This document shows, piece after piece, positions 38,283 through 49,689 of a stretch of 64,000 bases of DNA. The number at the start of each line of letters is the position of its first letter. Positions within the stretch are counted from its first letter, which is position 1. The stretch is from Eumeta japonica (taxonomy: Eukaryota > Arthropoda > Insecta > Lepidoptera > Psychidae), in NCBI GenBank assembly GCA_005406025.1, contig BGZK01002060.1, positions 18,301-82,300 of the forward strand, written 5' to 3'. The notes under the pieces are model-generated. The model made no database searches, was not told the origin of the DNA, and saw nothing but the letters and a program-made list of their open reading frames with translations. Position numbers and translations under genes: made by a program.

Positions 38283-39649
38283 TTTTTTTATTTACGTTAC
38301 CAACCGCTTTAATTTTAAGTCAAAGTTAAATTTTGGCAGTATTTTCTGATTTTACAATTTAAATTTGTAGTTAGTTTTCATCTTTAATTTTTTATTAGAA
38401 AACGAAACTTGACACCAAACCACACCAAACACAGTCAATCATACTATCATTCACTTCAGTCAGAATCAATTTGAAATAATGTTTGGATAGTTAAATAGAA
38501 TAGAGCTAAAAATGTTATAACTTTGGATAATACGAAATGGTAACAGATACGTAAATGGGAGGGTAGTTGTATTTTTTTGTAGAGTAGTAGAAAGTTTAAG
38601 CTGTTTGTGTTGAAAATAAATTTTTATTGGAATTACCTAACCTTTGTTCATTTTTTTGCTTGGACGGATGTTATTAAGAAACTTTGTTTCCAACATAAAA
38701 ATGAATGTTACTATAGTTAACTATGTTTTTATATACTAGAAAAACATACTTGTTCAATGGATTGTTTTAATATTAAGATACATCGTAACCATAGTTTTTT
38801 TTATCGCTCGCTTTGTTAAGTAGCAAAAAGTTAAAGTTTAAGTGAAGCACTTAACGAATATAGTTAAGCTAAAATTTTTTTAGCAGAGCAAACAAAAAAA
38901 TAATGATAAACGAACAATAAATGTAAATAATATATGTTAAGCGAAACAACGGTTTATGTGTAACTTTTGCTTCTTAACTTGGTAGCAGAGTAAGTAATAA
39001 GGAAAACTGTGTTTATAACACAAAGGACAACATCTCAAATACAAATTTTGTGCGTACATTGATTATAATATTTATATAATGAACAAAACATCTCATTAAT
39101 TGATACTTTTAGAAGAATGTGTTAAACTGTAGTTGAAGTGTTGACACAATACGTGAATCGAATAAGCTAAACATAATTGATTTTCGATTTCTTATCTTTG
39201 AGAAGAGTTCATCTTCATAAGAGTTTATATCCTATTTAAATTATATCGTTACATATTATAGCATATATCAATGTCCTGTTTTATAAGCTGTACGTAATGC
39301 AGTAGTATGTGATATCGTGTAATGTTGCGGAGTTAAACGTTTTCCTTTAAAAAATAAAATTAATTTTTCATTACATATAGTTCGTCTATCACTTTAAAGC
39401 GAATTTTGGACCTTACATATAAGTATATTCTATGTTCTTGTCAAATCAAGTCAAATATTCGATAATGACATAGAGAATGAAGGCTATCCTAATTAACTCC
39501 ATCAACGTACTGTCAAATGCCAAATAGTTAAACGTCAGTGTCAAGGTTGATTGTTTCAAGTAGTTGTGTATAGTGAAATTAGATGAAATTACCTTTCACA
39601 AAATTTGAACATGATTTTTATTGAATATTTTTGAATTTAACTTTTTATA
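38283..39649. other. Head-to-head intergenic region between TTI1 and FAM185A-like gene
   Basis: The 1.37-kb interval holds the 5' UTRs and presumed promoters of the two divergent genes. It is AT-rich. I see no clear TATA box at a fixed distance from either start and no gene. A short upstream ATG with a nearby stop (about 39611) precedes the 39650 start. Confidence 0.5.
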
Positions 39650-40741
39650 ATGCTTTCATGCAAAGGTCAACGTGTATTAGAAAAATGCTTTAAACTTTTG
39701 AGGTTATCTGTTACGAACTTCAGTAATTTACCCGATTTGGATAGCTTGAATGTCGTTCGAACTGTGGAAAAAACAATAGATAACAATACTACAATTTTTA
39801 TTGAAAGCCCTATACACGTGAAAGTTCGGCCAATAGATGTACACAATATAAGTGCTCATAACAAATTATTAATGCGTCTCTATAGCCAAGGAAAAGATGC
39901 AAGTGACTTTCAAGTACAACAGAGCTCCAAACGATTGGAGTTGTTTAATAAAAACATCGCCGCTGACTGCAATGATGTTTGTTTAGTTGAAGTACCTTAC
40001 CAATTGAAAGTTCATGTTACTACTACTGAAAATGCATCAGTGCATATGGAGAAACTTGAAGGTGAAGAGTTTTTAGTTAAAACACAAGGAGGTTCTGTGA
40101 AAATTAAAGATATAAAAGCTCAGAACATTTCAATCAATAGTGTCAAAGGTGAATTAACTAGTGAAGGTAAACTACAAGCTAGCAATATTGAATTTAAGAC
40201 AGGTTTAAATTCCTCAGTAAAATGTGAGAATATAAGAGCCAATAATTTTGTTGTGACAACGCATGCTGGCCTAATTGTAATCAAATCTTGTCATAGTGAT
40301 AAATCGCACATAACAACCGCTATGGGCGATATGTATTTAGATCACATGCATCGTTCTGTCTTGATTGATGTCATACAGCAAGCCAATCTTCATATAAATG
40401 GATTCTCTGGGCAATTACAGGCTTCATTGAAAAGTGGTAATGTTTTTATGTTGGCTGCTCAATTAATTGATAAAAGTAGCATTTTCATCCATGAAAAGGG
40501 CAAGGTTGAGGTTCTAATGCCAGATATTATTAACAAATTGCCAGAAGTGAATCTAATTGCTGATAAAATTCAGGTTGATGAAAAAATTCTTAAACTGGGC
40601 CGGTTGATGATTGACTCTCATCCTAAACGTTTTAGATTTCCAGCAGAAGGAGAAAAAGCAAATGAGCTCAATGTAGTTTGTAAAAATGGGTCAATTGAAC
40701 TCAAAGAAACTGATGTACCATTTGTTGTTAAAATGGGCTAG
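39650..40741 (+). CDS. FAM185A: FAM185A-like protein (DUF4097-type beta-repeat), intronless
   Basis: A single 363-codon exon encodes an uncharacterised protein matching the FAM185A family in length (vertebrate ~390 residues) and organisation. Residues 1-30 are basic and hydrophobic (KGQRVLEKCFKLLRLSVTNF), a possible mitochondrial or other targeting region, though this is only inference. From about residue 110 to 300 the sequence is a series of short beta-strand repeats with the alternating pattern of DUF4097-like beta solenoids: VHVTTTENASVHMEKLEGE, FLVKTQGGSVKIKDIKAQNI, VVTTHAGLIVIKSCHSD, ITTAMGDMYLDHMH and LQASLKSGNVFMLA. The family has no established activity. An AATAAA about 10 bases after the stop (near 40749) is a good poly(A) signal. 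The gene diverges from TTI1. Its lack of introns is notable beside TTI1, but may be ancestral here. Confidence 0.88.
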   Translation: MLSCKGQRVLEKCFKLLRLSVTNFSNLPDLDSLNVVRTVEKTIDNNTTIFIESPIHVKVRPIDVHNISAHNKLLMRLYSQGKDASDFQVQQSSKRLELFNKNIAADCNDVCLVEVPYQLKVHVTTTENASVHMEKLEGEEFLVKTQGGSVKIKDIKAQNISINSVKGELTSEGKLQASNIEFKTGLNSSVKCENIRANNFVVTTHAGLIVIKSCHSDKSHITTAMGDMYLDHMHRSVLIDVIQQANLHINGFSGQLQASLKSGNVFMLAAQLIDKSSIFIHEKGKVEVLMPDIINKLPEVNLIADKIQVDEKILKLGRLMIDSHPKRFRFPAEGEKANELNVVCKNGSIELKETDVPFVVKMG

Positions 40742-42335
40742 ATAATTTAATAAACTTTGTAGAAGTTATTCTTCTAGAATTCATTGATGTTACATTTTAT
40801 TGATAATGTAATACTTAGGAACTTTAGATTTTAATTATAGTCTGTAACAAAAAGATTGTAATTATGATAAAAAAAAGACATTAATTGGTTGTTCATATAG
40901 TTGTCTTTTAAAATGATTATTGCAATTTTCTAAAATGCCACATAAAATTGTACGAACCAACAGCAATTATTATCAGAGATAAGAAATAAATATATAGAGT
41001 TAATTGAGCATATGTTATAAATTAAATATTTTATTTATTCTTTAATTTCCTACCATATTTTTTATAATATTTAATACAATGTCTGCAAACTGCTGATATA
41101 TGTATGAATATAAGAGAGGTAATAAATATGTATTAAGGTCTGCATTTATGTTTATAATCAATCAGATTCAGTATTATTTAAGGTATGCTAATCTTATCAC
41201 TGGGTTTGTTGTTTGTAGTTAAACTACTAATGTTAGCATTACTTCTATGTTTTGCATATTTCTGATATTCTTTAGTTCCTATTTTAGTAATAGGAGAAAT
41301 TAGGTATTCTTATAATTGCCAAATATGAAGGTGAGCCTTAGTTAATTATTATCCAAAAATTTAATTGTTACAGTTGTATGTGAAATTTTAATTGGTTGTC
41401 TAATAATCTATTAACTTGCTCTGAACAGCATCCAATCATTATTTATTTCATTTAAGCTAATTTATTAATATATGAGAGAATAATTAATTGTGGAATTATG
41501 ATGATATGCATCTTGGAGAATATATCTTGTATTATATCACTTGAAACTTACGTGATAGACCTAGTCGAAAAAGAATACCCATAATTTTAGTGAGAATTGT
41601 TGAAGATGTAGATGCCAATACTGTTGAATATTTAAATAAAGTTTCATTGACATAATACAACTAGTTTAATTTTGTACTAGCTTTTCCCTGCAACTCTGCC
41701 CATATGGATTACAATAATTAGACTATTTTAGAAGCGGTTGTGGCGTTTATTCATAATTTTCCATGCAACCATTTCAGATGACCTCCCAAATGTATGAAAG
41801 ACAGAGTACTATGGAGAGGTCATATAAGAGCCAATAATTAATTCTATGTAGAATCAGAATTCTATCCAGTAATTAGATAATTAGACCCTAAACTACAGAA
41901 ATGTGGAAACCTCATAAACATATGTTCAGCAGGTTTTGCATGATGCAGTAACATAGAGATAGACAAAAATTCTAAAAACTTGTTTTGGCTTCTATTCTAA
42001 TAAAAATCCCTCATATCAGGTTCCTTTTAACATCTATAATGTACAGAAATCGGCCTTTTACAAATTTATTACATGTATAGATTTAATTTTTGTGATGGTG
42101 GATCCATAAAAGAATTGTACATTGTTCACTTCTTAGTTAAAATCCATCTTTATGATATGGAAACTTATATAATTATTTTTACCTGTCTGTAAGGTTCTGT
42201 CTACATTTCATTTTGGGATAGTGAGATAATGATAACTTTCAGCCTGATGTTTCAGCTTGCTGCCGTTTCATAACAAAATACCTACTTTTTTGCGCTTTTA
42301 TTTTTCAATTAGGCGATTGTTAGTTGGGTGCAAAG
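40742..42335. other. Intergenic; includes 'actagct' dispersed repeat at about 41674
   Basis: No gene is supported. At 41674 TACTAGCTTTTCCCTGCAAC begins a decayed copy of the dispersed repeat also seen at 24585 and 56310. Its far end is unclear. The region just before 42336 should hold the promoter or 5' UTR of the GC-rich gene. Confidence 0.45.
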
Positions 42336-42602
42336 ATGAGCGCCGGCAGCGGGGGCGGGCGCGGGCGGTCGCGGCGCCGCCTGATAACGCCGACGGGCCA
42401 CTTATATGCGGCGCGGCGACGCGCGCGCCTCATACGTTTCTCACCCCGTTCTGTGCAACGATGCCGGCGTGTGCCGCCGAGTTTGGGCGCCTCGCGCGTT
42501 CTAACACCGAGTTGGTGTTTTCGCCACGTGCAAAACTCTGTCATCATCAGCCACCGCCGTTTACTGCGTTGCGTCGTTCGTTCTCTTCTACTTTTTCACT
42601 GA
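42336..42602 (+). other. Upstream open reading frame overlapping the ATP-grasp-like start
   Basis: An ATG at 42336 opens an 88-codon Ser/Arg/Gly-rich frame (MSAGSGGGRGRSRRR...) that overlaps the main start at 42461 in another frame and ends at 42602. Its composition follows from high GC content and no family is recognised. It could be a regulatory uORF, or the annotated main start could be reached by splicing or leaky scanning. Confidence 0.35.
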
Positions 42603-43927
42603 TACCTGAAGAACGCGCCGTGAGCCCGGAGCGGCCACCACCATTGCCGCGGCTACTGCGCCTCGTGCTTTGGTTCCCTCGGTTGATGCTGCGCCCGTTA
42701 TGGGCAGTTTTCGCACTGCTGGCGCATCCCGCCTGGCGTCAGATTCTGGTCGTGTTGCCTACTCTCTGGATCGCTGCGTGGCTGTTTATCTTCTGGAAGT
42801 GTGTGGAGTTTCCGCTGGGGTTAGTACGGCTGGCGGTGCGTGTGCTCGGCTCTGATGCTAACGGCGGACGGCGTACCGTGCTGGTCGGCGGCGGCGGCTG
42901 CGTGCAGGCGTTGCACCTCGCACGTAACTTCCATTCGGCCGGCGCGCGCGTCGTCGCTTTCGAGGTGGAGGGTCAGTTTGCCTTGCTCAAGTACTCCGCC
43001 GCCGTGGATCGCTTCTACACGGTTCCGCGACCTAACCCGGCTGACCCACTGGCGTACGCGCGCGCCCTTCGTGAAATTGTGGAGCGCGAACACGCCGTAT
43101 TCTACGTGCCGGTGAGCGCCGCAACTCCCGCCTACTACGATGCACTCGCCAAACCTCACCTGGAAGTGCTCGGATGTCAGTGCTTCGTGCCGTGCGCGCG
43201 AGACGTCCTCGCGCTCGACGACCCTCTAGAGTTGATGCGCGCGTGCCGCGCCGCCGACCTACCAACTCCACAATTCTGGGTGGTGGCGAACGAGGACGAC
43301 GTACGCGCCTGGTACGAGAGCGGTGCGTCGCGTGAAGCTCGTCATTTTATTGCTAGTGCGGGCCCCCGCGGCGCACGCGATCGCTTGAGATTCGCTTTGC
43401 CGGAGGACCGCGAACAGTTCCGTTTCCCACGTGAGATCAGCGCCGAAAAGCCGTGGGTGATAGTACGCGAATCGCGTGGCGAGCGTCTGTTGACTTGTAC
43501 GACGCTGAAGGAATCTCGCGCGGTGAACAATGTGACCTGCCGGGTCGACGGGACGCGCAAGGGGCTGGTGCCGCAGCGCGACGAGGAAGTGGACACTTGG
43601 GTGACTCGATTCGTGTCGTTATTGACGCCGGCGCGGCCGCTCACCGGACACGTGTCGTTTCGGTTGGTACGCGAGGAAGGCGGCCGACTGGTAGCGTTGG
43701 GTGCGCGCGTCGGCGTCTCGTTGCCTTACCTGTGCCAGAGTACGGCGCGTTGCGGTCACGGCGCCGCCGCCGTCGACAAATTGTTGGGTTCGGTCCTCGA
43801 TACGCGGGAAGCTCTATTTGCGTATTGGGATCCCTTGCCGTATTGCGCTTACTACCAGCCGCGGGCGGACGCGCGTCGGGCGCCGCCGCCCGAGCCCTGC
43901 AAGACCCCACCGAACGTGCCGCTCTGA
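42461..43927 (+). CDS. GC-rich membrane-anchored ATP-grasp-like protein (MysC-type fold, probable pseudoenzyme)
   Basis: The intronless frame is 488 codons from the first in-frame ATG at 42461; it is open back to 42257 without another ATG. Two hydrophobic segments lie at about residues 64-89 and 93-122. A pre-ATP-grasp domain follows with TVLVGGGGCVQALHLARNFH (139-158), DRFYTVPRP (183-191) and YVPVSAATPAYYDALAKP (215-232). Block for block, this parallels bacterial and fungal ATP-grasp proteins of the MysC type (ALQLARSFH, RFYTVPAP, VPVCSPVASYYDSLAK, LDDK). However, the residues expected to bind ATP and Mg are replaced: LDDK is LDDPLEL (about 252), the KS after the beta strand is ASAG (about 298), and the terminal Asp, Glu and Asn of the Mg site read FRL and LGARVG (about 400-417). 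The base composition is far richer in G+C than any other gene here. The fold call is recognition by eye; loss of activity is inference. Confidence 0.8.
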   Translation: MPACAAEFGRLARSNTELVFSPRAKLCHHQPPPFTALRRSFSSTFSLIPEERAVSPERPPPLPRLLRLVLWFPRLMLRPLWAVFALLAHPAWRQILVVLPTLWIAAWLFIFWKCVEFPLGLVRLAVRVLGSDANGGRRTVLVGGGGCVQALHLARNFHSAGARVVAFEVEGQFALLKYSAAVDRFYTVPRPNPADPLAYARALREIVEREHAVFYVPVSAATPAYYDALAKPHLEVLGCQCFVPCARDVLALDDPLELMRACRAADLPTPQFWVVANEDDVRAWYESGASREARHFIASAGPRGARDRLRFALPEDREQFRFPREISAEKPWVIVRESRGERLLTCTTLKESRAVNNVTCRVDGTRKGLVPQRDEEVDTWVTRFVSLLTPARPLTGHVSFRLVREEGGRLVALGARVGVSLPYLCQSTARCGHGAAAVDKLLGSVLDTREALFAYWDPLPYCAYYQPRADARRAPPPEPCKTPPNVPL

Positions 43928-44200
43928 GCAGCGGACGAATGCCGATCGTGATCTTGTATTTATCTATAAGTGATATATTCGAGTACCTGAAGCGGCCGTG
44001 ACGTGGTCGCACGTATACAGGTTCTGCCCTTGGCGCGCCGCGGGCGCGGGCCGCCGGCCGGGAGGACTCGACTCGACGTAACTACTATGTAGAAGCTCAA
44101 TAGATTACTGTGTATATCGAATCGCGTTATGAATGTGAGGTAACGTGTGAAGTGATAATAATAAAACTATTTTTCAAATATTATTTTGTATTATTCCCAT
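43928..44200 (+). other. 3' UTR of the ATP-grasp-like gene
   Basis: GC-rich sequence continues to about 44075, then gives way to AT-rich DNA. An AATAAA at about 44159 is the likely poly(A) signal. Confidence 0.55.
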
Positions 44201-44204
44201 ATCG

Positions 44205-44345
44205 CGTATCACAGCACGGTCCGCCGCGGCACCTGCCCGCGACCCTCGGAGGAGCTGCAGCGCGCCGCCCGATACCGCTTATCACGGGTCAGAGGCGTGC
44301 CCCGGACAAAGTGCGGCTCGCCTTCGCGCTGTCTTGCTTCATATA
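44205..44345. other. Isolated GC-rich block downstream of the ATP-grasp-like gene
   Basis: A ~140-bp GC-rich island (CCGCCGCGGCACCTGCCCGC ... GCGGCTCGCCTTCGCGC) lies between AT-rich flanks after the presumed poly(A) site. It may be distal 3' UTR, an unassigned exon or a regulatory island. The plus frame across it has no recognisable motif. Confidence 0.3.
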
Positions 44346-46204
44346 TTGGTTGATACTGATTTAATTAGTCTGGCAGAGACGTATCGCACTTTTGGGAATA
44401 CCATTAAGCGACTTGTATCTAAACAAACCGTCAAGAAGCTATATGCCCCGAGTTAATTTTGAATAAGAAAAGACTTAATGTTACTTTAGAAAGAAAATGC
44501 CCTACATCGCAAAATCAAAAAATACGGTAGGTATATTATTATACGTATATATTTAAAATATAATTGCTGCTAATTTCATTACCGGGTTCCTGGTGCAGCC
44601 GATGGCCTTTTACGTTATTTAGTCACGTACTTATTACCTAATTCCGCAATTTCACTCGCTTATCGAAAACGTGTTTACGCGTCCATTGAATAACATGACT
44701 TTTTTATGATAATGCCACGTACGGCTGTATAAATTGTCTATGTGTATGGATGGCCTTATTATCATTTTCAGCGAAAAACTGTATTATATTAGGAGGAAAA
44801 ACAATTGAACCTAAAAATGTACCTACCTCATATGAAAAATCTTAAATGAATGTACACGAACTAAATAAAATGCGAATACATCATAAACCTATCCATAGAT
44901 GTATTTGGGTTTGTCATTTCATAATCTGCTTTTTTTTTTGAGGAAATAATCAAATCCGATGCCTTTTCAGTTGGTACATCATGCAATAATTACGTAATTT
45001 ATCTTAAGTGACTATCCTAGCTTACATCCTAGGTATGTTCTAAATCCGAAAGTGGAACTCATCCGTTCCGTTTTCAGCCTAAAACAGTTGTATCAACGTT
45101 TACAAAATTCTGTCCGTAACGCTCACACACCTTGATGCGGTCGAGATAGACATGGGTATACACACTTCGTCGATGTCACTATTGTCGGAAGCGGGATGAT
45201 CTAGGAACGATCCTCTCGTAACCTTAAGAGGAAACTACGAACGAGACTCTCATAACGGAACTCAATTAGCATGCAGACTAGACTGTGTGGCGGGCGGATA
45301 AAGTATGTATACGAGGAAACATACGAAAAAACCACAACAAACTTAAAGTTTCTAGTGGGTATGTATTAGATATCATATCCATATCATCCCCTGTTTATGT
45401 ATATTGAATGTATGTCATAAGCCTGAACGCCCTCTTGTGACCTACTAACTTACTAAGCGTATTATCCGTATAGTTATGGGGATAGTCATGTTATGGATAT
45501 GGTCATCTCCCTTCGTTTGATATCGTTGTTTATTTGATATTTTGTTACTATTTTCCAAGAATTTACTTATACCAACAACGCCTTGCCTGATAAACAAATG
45601 AAGGATATAGTACGTGACAGATGATAAAGCTATTCTAATGGTTATCTACTTCTTTTAAATTAAAGCGAAAATTAAAAGATATACGTATTTAAAGAAAATC
45701 CTTTCTTCCGCATCGATCATTAATAATCCAAAGGAGTTAATAACTGTGAGATGTAGGTTACAGGATGCTGACGTGCATATTTAGGTTAATATTACAAAAC
45801 CGTAGTGGAATGATTCATGGAATTTGCCTTTTAAGTCGATCAGTTATCAATGCCTGTACAAACATATAAAGTTAATACGCGACGAGAGCGGACACACGTA
45901 GCCCACGACGGCAGACACGCGGTAGACGCCTGATTGGCCGTCTGGGGGCATGGGTCAAGCTGATTTACGATAGGTAATTAGTTATTATAGCCACATTAGT
46001 AATTATAATAATTTAGCTTACCACTAACACATTTATGGTATCGTAGAAGTGTTTTGTTTATAGTGTCACATGTTAAAATAGTCGATGGTTTTTAACATCA
46101 TTGCTGTCTTTGAAAATGGATCTAACAGAAGTCCAATCATTGCATCGACTGTCTCGTAGAATATAATATTTGATATAAACTGCGCCCGAATGTTCTGGGG
46201 AACC
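44346..46204. other. Gene-free intergenic tract
   Basis: No coding region or confident repeat was identified. A less AT-rich patch near 45115-45310 is unassigned. Confidence 0.45.
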
Positions 46205-49200
46205 TGTTGTACCTTGGCCGGTTTTTAACATTTGAGTTTAAATAAAATAAATGATGAAAATAAAACCTGTCAAATAGGCATATATAGTAAGATCAGGTAT
46301 TCAACCATATAATTATGCATAAAATCTGTTGAATTTTTATAAATCTGGGAACAAAAAGCTGCTAGAAAAAAAAAGAGAAAACTGCCCAAGGTATGAAAGA
46401 TCTGATGTACCTTAGATCATACCAGTTGTACTTTGGACATACTAGGGTCATAATGAAAACAAACACTTGTATTTATCGTAGTATGTTTGTTTTTTATTAG
46501 TTTTCCAAGCTTAAATGGCAAAAACGGAACCCTCATAGTTTCGTCATGTCTGTCCGTCCGTCTGTATGTCATAGACATTTTATTAAAATACTACATAACG
46601 TATATTGATGAAATTTATATTGTAGGTGTCTTGTATGAGCCGCTGTTTAGTTTGGTAGTTAAATAAAAAAAAAAAATATTTCTAGGGTTGTACTCTATAC
46701 ACGTAACAGAAGATGAAAATAAATTTATTCCGCAAACATCGATGTGTAGTGCATATTTCGACAGTTCTTTTAAAAACACTAAGTTTTTAAATAATTTTTC
46801 TGATTACGTTGACAATTTCGTAATAATCGCTCCGGAAATCGCAAAAATTGTGTCCCCCTTCTATTTTCTAAGCCGTCAATCCAAAAAATATAAAAAAAAA
46901 TGAATAGGGTAACGCTTAATAAATACTTTCAACGAAAATTATTTGCAATATGGTCGGATATATTGTTTTTGAACTATTACCGAAAAACTACGCTTCTCAA
47001 CAAAATGATGTAAGTGCCATTAAGATATATTCTTTTGCTGATGCACTTTGGTTTACACTAGTTTCCTAGTAATAGTCGACATACCTACTTGTTTTTCTAG
47101 TTATAGACGACTAAAGTGCTTATAACTTTTCTGTGCGAGAAACGCGAAAAAAGTATAACAACGTACTTTTTTCATCTGTAATGCATTTCTTTGTAGTAAT
47201 GGCTTCGGAACCCTACAATGAGCATGGTCCGGCATGCTCTTGGCCAGTTCCGTATTAATGACTACGATAAATGAAAGATCATCTCAACTCCTGTAATCAA
47301 CAATGTACAATAATATAAATGGAATTTCTCAAAAAACGTTATCCTAACCAACAATCACTTGTCTATTTATATATATTATTCAATTATATGACATCAAGTC
47401 TTATCTTAAACCTTAAATCTTTTACGTTTTTACTCATTTAAACAATAGAAGTCCATTAGAAACAACTAAAAAACAATAAAAATGTTTATCTTTTTCCTCA
47501 GACTTTGAATTATTATTTTAAGATCACATGTATGAATTTTTTATTGATTACATTTCAACAAAAGCCCCAGTTTTCCACTTTCTGGCACATCAATAGACTT
47601 CTTTTTATGTATTCACTCTCTTTGGTATGTTAACCTTTTGCTTAATATCCTGGTATGAGTGCAAGTTTAAAACATCCTTGCCGGGCCATTTCCTGTTCTC
47701 TAGAGATTTTCGCATCATTTAATGAAAACACCTTCGCTTAGAGGCTTTATCTGACCTACAAAGTATTCTGTTTAATAACAAATATTACGAAATCACCAAT
47801 CTTATAATCAACATTTTGTTTTTCCATCTCACAATCACTTATTTCATCTTCCCAAGAATCATTATAGTGTCATGAATGGAATAGTTGAACTCGACAGAAT
47901 GAGATTCAATCAATACTTTTCTTTTTGCTTCATCTACATTTCTCTTTTCTTTACCGTTGCGTTTTTTTTTTTTAACTTTAAGTCATTTTTAGACCAAGTT
48001 TTTTTAGCTGATTTTAAAAAAGTAAATCTGAATGTTCTCTGGTGTGTCAATCAATATTCTAGATTAATCTTTTTGTCTAACTGCACGTGTTGTTTTTCGT
48101 GATGTAGCTTTTAGGTGTAGACGAAATATTTGAGGGTGATAGTTCCAGCAACAGACTACGACGAGGTTTCTGCAGGCTGATGATGAATGTGGGCAATAGC
48201 TTTTTGAGGCTGCGAACAATCATCTTGTATTGATACTTCTTCAGCATGTGCAGAAGATTTTTTTGCGCGAAGGGAAAATGGATTGTAAGGAGGTTTCTGA
48301 AGACATTAGATGGACTGAGAAATTCGCTGGCGTAATTAGCTTTTGAGAATATATCGTTATTTAGCGGATGGAATCCTGTAGCTTTGAACCCATTTGAAAT
48401 ATTCTTTGGTGTGTGAATACGGGATGGTTTTCTAACTAAGTCAGTAATGTCGTAAATATCCAAAAGTTTCCCTATGTATACTAGTGTTATGGTTTTTTTG
48501 GCTGCATGATCGAAATAGGTTTTGAATGGCCCGAACACCGATTTATTCAGTGATTGCATTTTATTGCCTGTGTGTGGATGCAGCATAAACAAAATGATAA
48601 CATTTTCTTTTGCTAGGCTAATTGTTAGAACAGAAATGTGGCTTTCATGGTTATCCATCCAAACAATGGGACGGTGTTTCTTAGTGGGTCTAGCAAATTT
48701 TATGAAGTGCTTTATGGATATCACGAATGTAGCTTCTTTAGATCATTCTGATGGATTTGCAGCACTTACGATTCTTCCTAGTGCTCGATGAATCATAAAA
48801 TCTTTGAAATTAACCCTCAAAATTATAAGCGTAAGAGGAATAAATCCTCCACCAGTATTACAAGTGGCTATCATTGTTATGGTGTTTCTTCTTTCGGTAA
48901 TCGTCATGGATCCAACTTGTCTAACTCCAGTTAGTGTCAGAATTTTTGGAGGAACGTGCACTGTTGATAATTCCGTCTCATATATGTACCATATGCCAGT
49001 ATCTTGTAAGTTTAAAGGACATTGGGACAATACTTTCTTGTAATTATTGAACGTCAATACAACGGTGAGTTTGTTGAGTGCTGAAAAATGAGCCGAGTTC
49101 CTAGTTCCTGGTTTTAGAAGTGAAATTTCATTCTTAAAACGTTTACGAAATAAACACAGCCAATATTTTCCTGCTATTTCATCACAATCTCATGTAGTAT

Positions 49201-49672
49201 GGTAATTTGATTGGTTTTTGCAAACTGATTGGCCAGTTTTTTTACCCTTTTAAAGTTAAACTTAACTGAAGGATGACTTCTTCTTTGATGTAGCTCATGA
49301 GCATTCTATCTTGTTCATCATCGAATACTCTTTTGACTGTAAGATTTTTACCTTCCTTACCTTCTTTCATTGCATAGTTATAGTAGCGTCTCAAAGTAGT
49401 TTTAGGTATTTGAAGATGTTGGGAAGCGCCATCAAGTGTAAACTTCTTCTTCTTCAATAGTTTTAATGCGTTCTCAATTTTATCCTTGTCCAATATAGCA
49501 CTTAGTTTTCCTTGCTTCGCGGCATTTTTGTATAACATTATTGTATATAGTTAAATAACTTGAAAAATTATAGACAAGAAAACATAAATAGTATGATGTC
49601 CAAGGTACAACTAATATGACGTATCTTGGTCAGTGTCCAAGGTATATAAGGATTGAGGGACCAAGGTACAAC
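46205..49672 (-). mobile_element. Pogo/Tigger-like DNA transposon, decayed, with iterated terminal motifs
   Basis: TGTTGTACCTTGG at 46205 and its inverse CCAAGGTACAACA ending near 49673 are candidate terminal repeats. Variants of the same word recur inside each end (near 46408, 46430, 49601, 49623 and 49637). On the minus strand, transposase pieces occur in order. First is an HTH domain (49538-49242: ALKLLKKKKFTLDGASQHLQ, IPKTTLRRYYNYA). Next is a DDE domain with ETELSTVHVPPKILTLTGVR and NFKDFMIHRALG (49057-48743), then WMDNHESHIS and ILFMLHPHTGNKMQSLNKSV (48724-48077). A decayed C-terminal tail runs to about 47540. Stops and frame changes show inactivity. Another repeat is nested at 46505-47256. 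Confidence 0.75.
46505..47256. repeat. Dispersed lepidopteran repeat nested in the pogo-like element
   Basis: The left end has ATGGCAAAAACGGAACCCTC, TAGTTTCGTCATGTCTG and TCCGTCCGTCTG; the right end has CGGAACCCTACAATGAGCAT, GGTCCGGCATGCTCTTGGCC. This pairing is typical of a common non-autonomous lepidopteran repeat. The frame at 46688-46903 within it is not a gene. Confidence 0.65.
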
Positions 49673-49689
49673 ATTGCAATACTTTCTTT

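Noticed and set aside
43453..44012. Long alternative frames on both strands (182 and 123 codons)
   Set aside because: They are shadows of the GC-rich ATP-grasp-like gene; high GC removes stops in all frames.
46688..46903. 71-codon plus-strand frame
   Set aside because: It lies inside a dispersed repeat, is AT-rich and matches no family.
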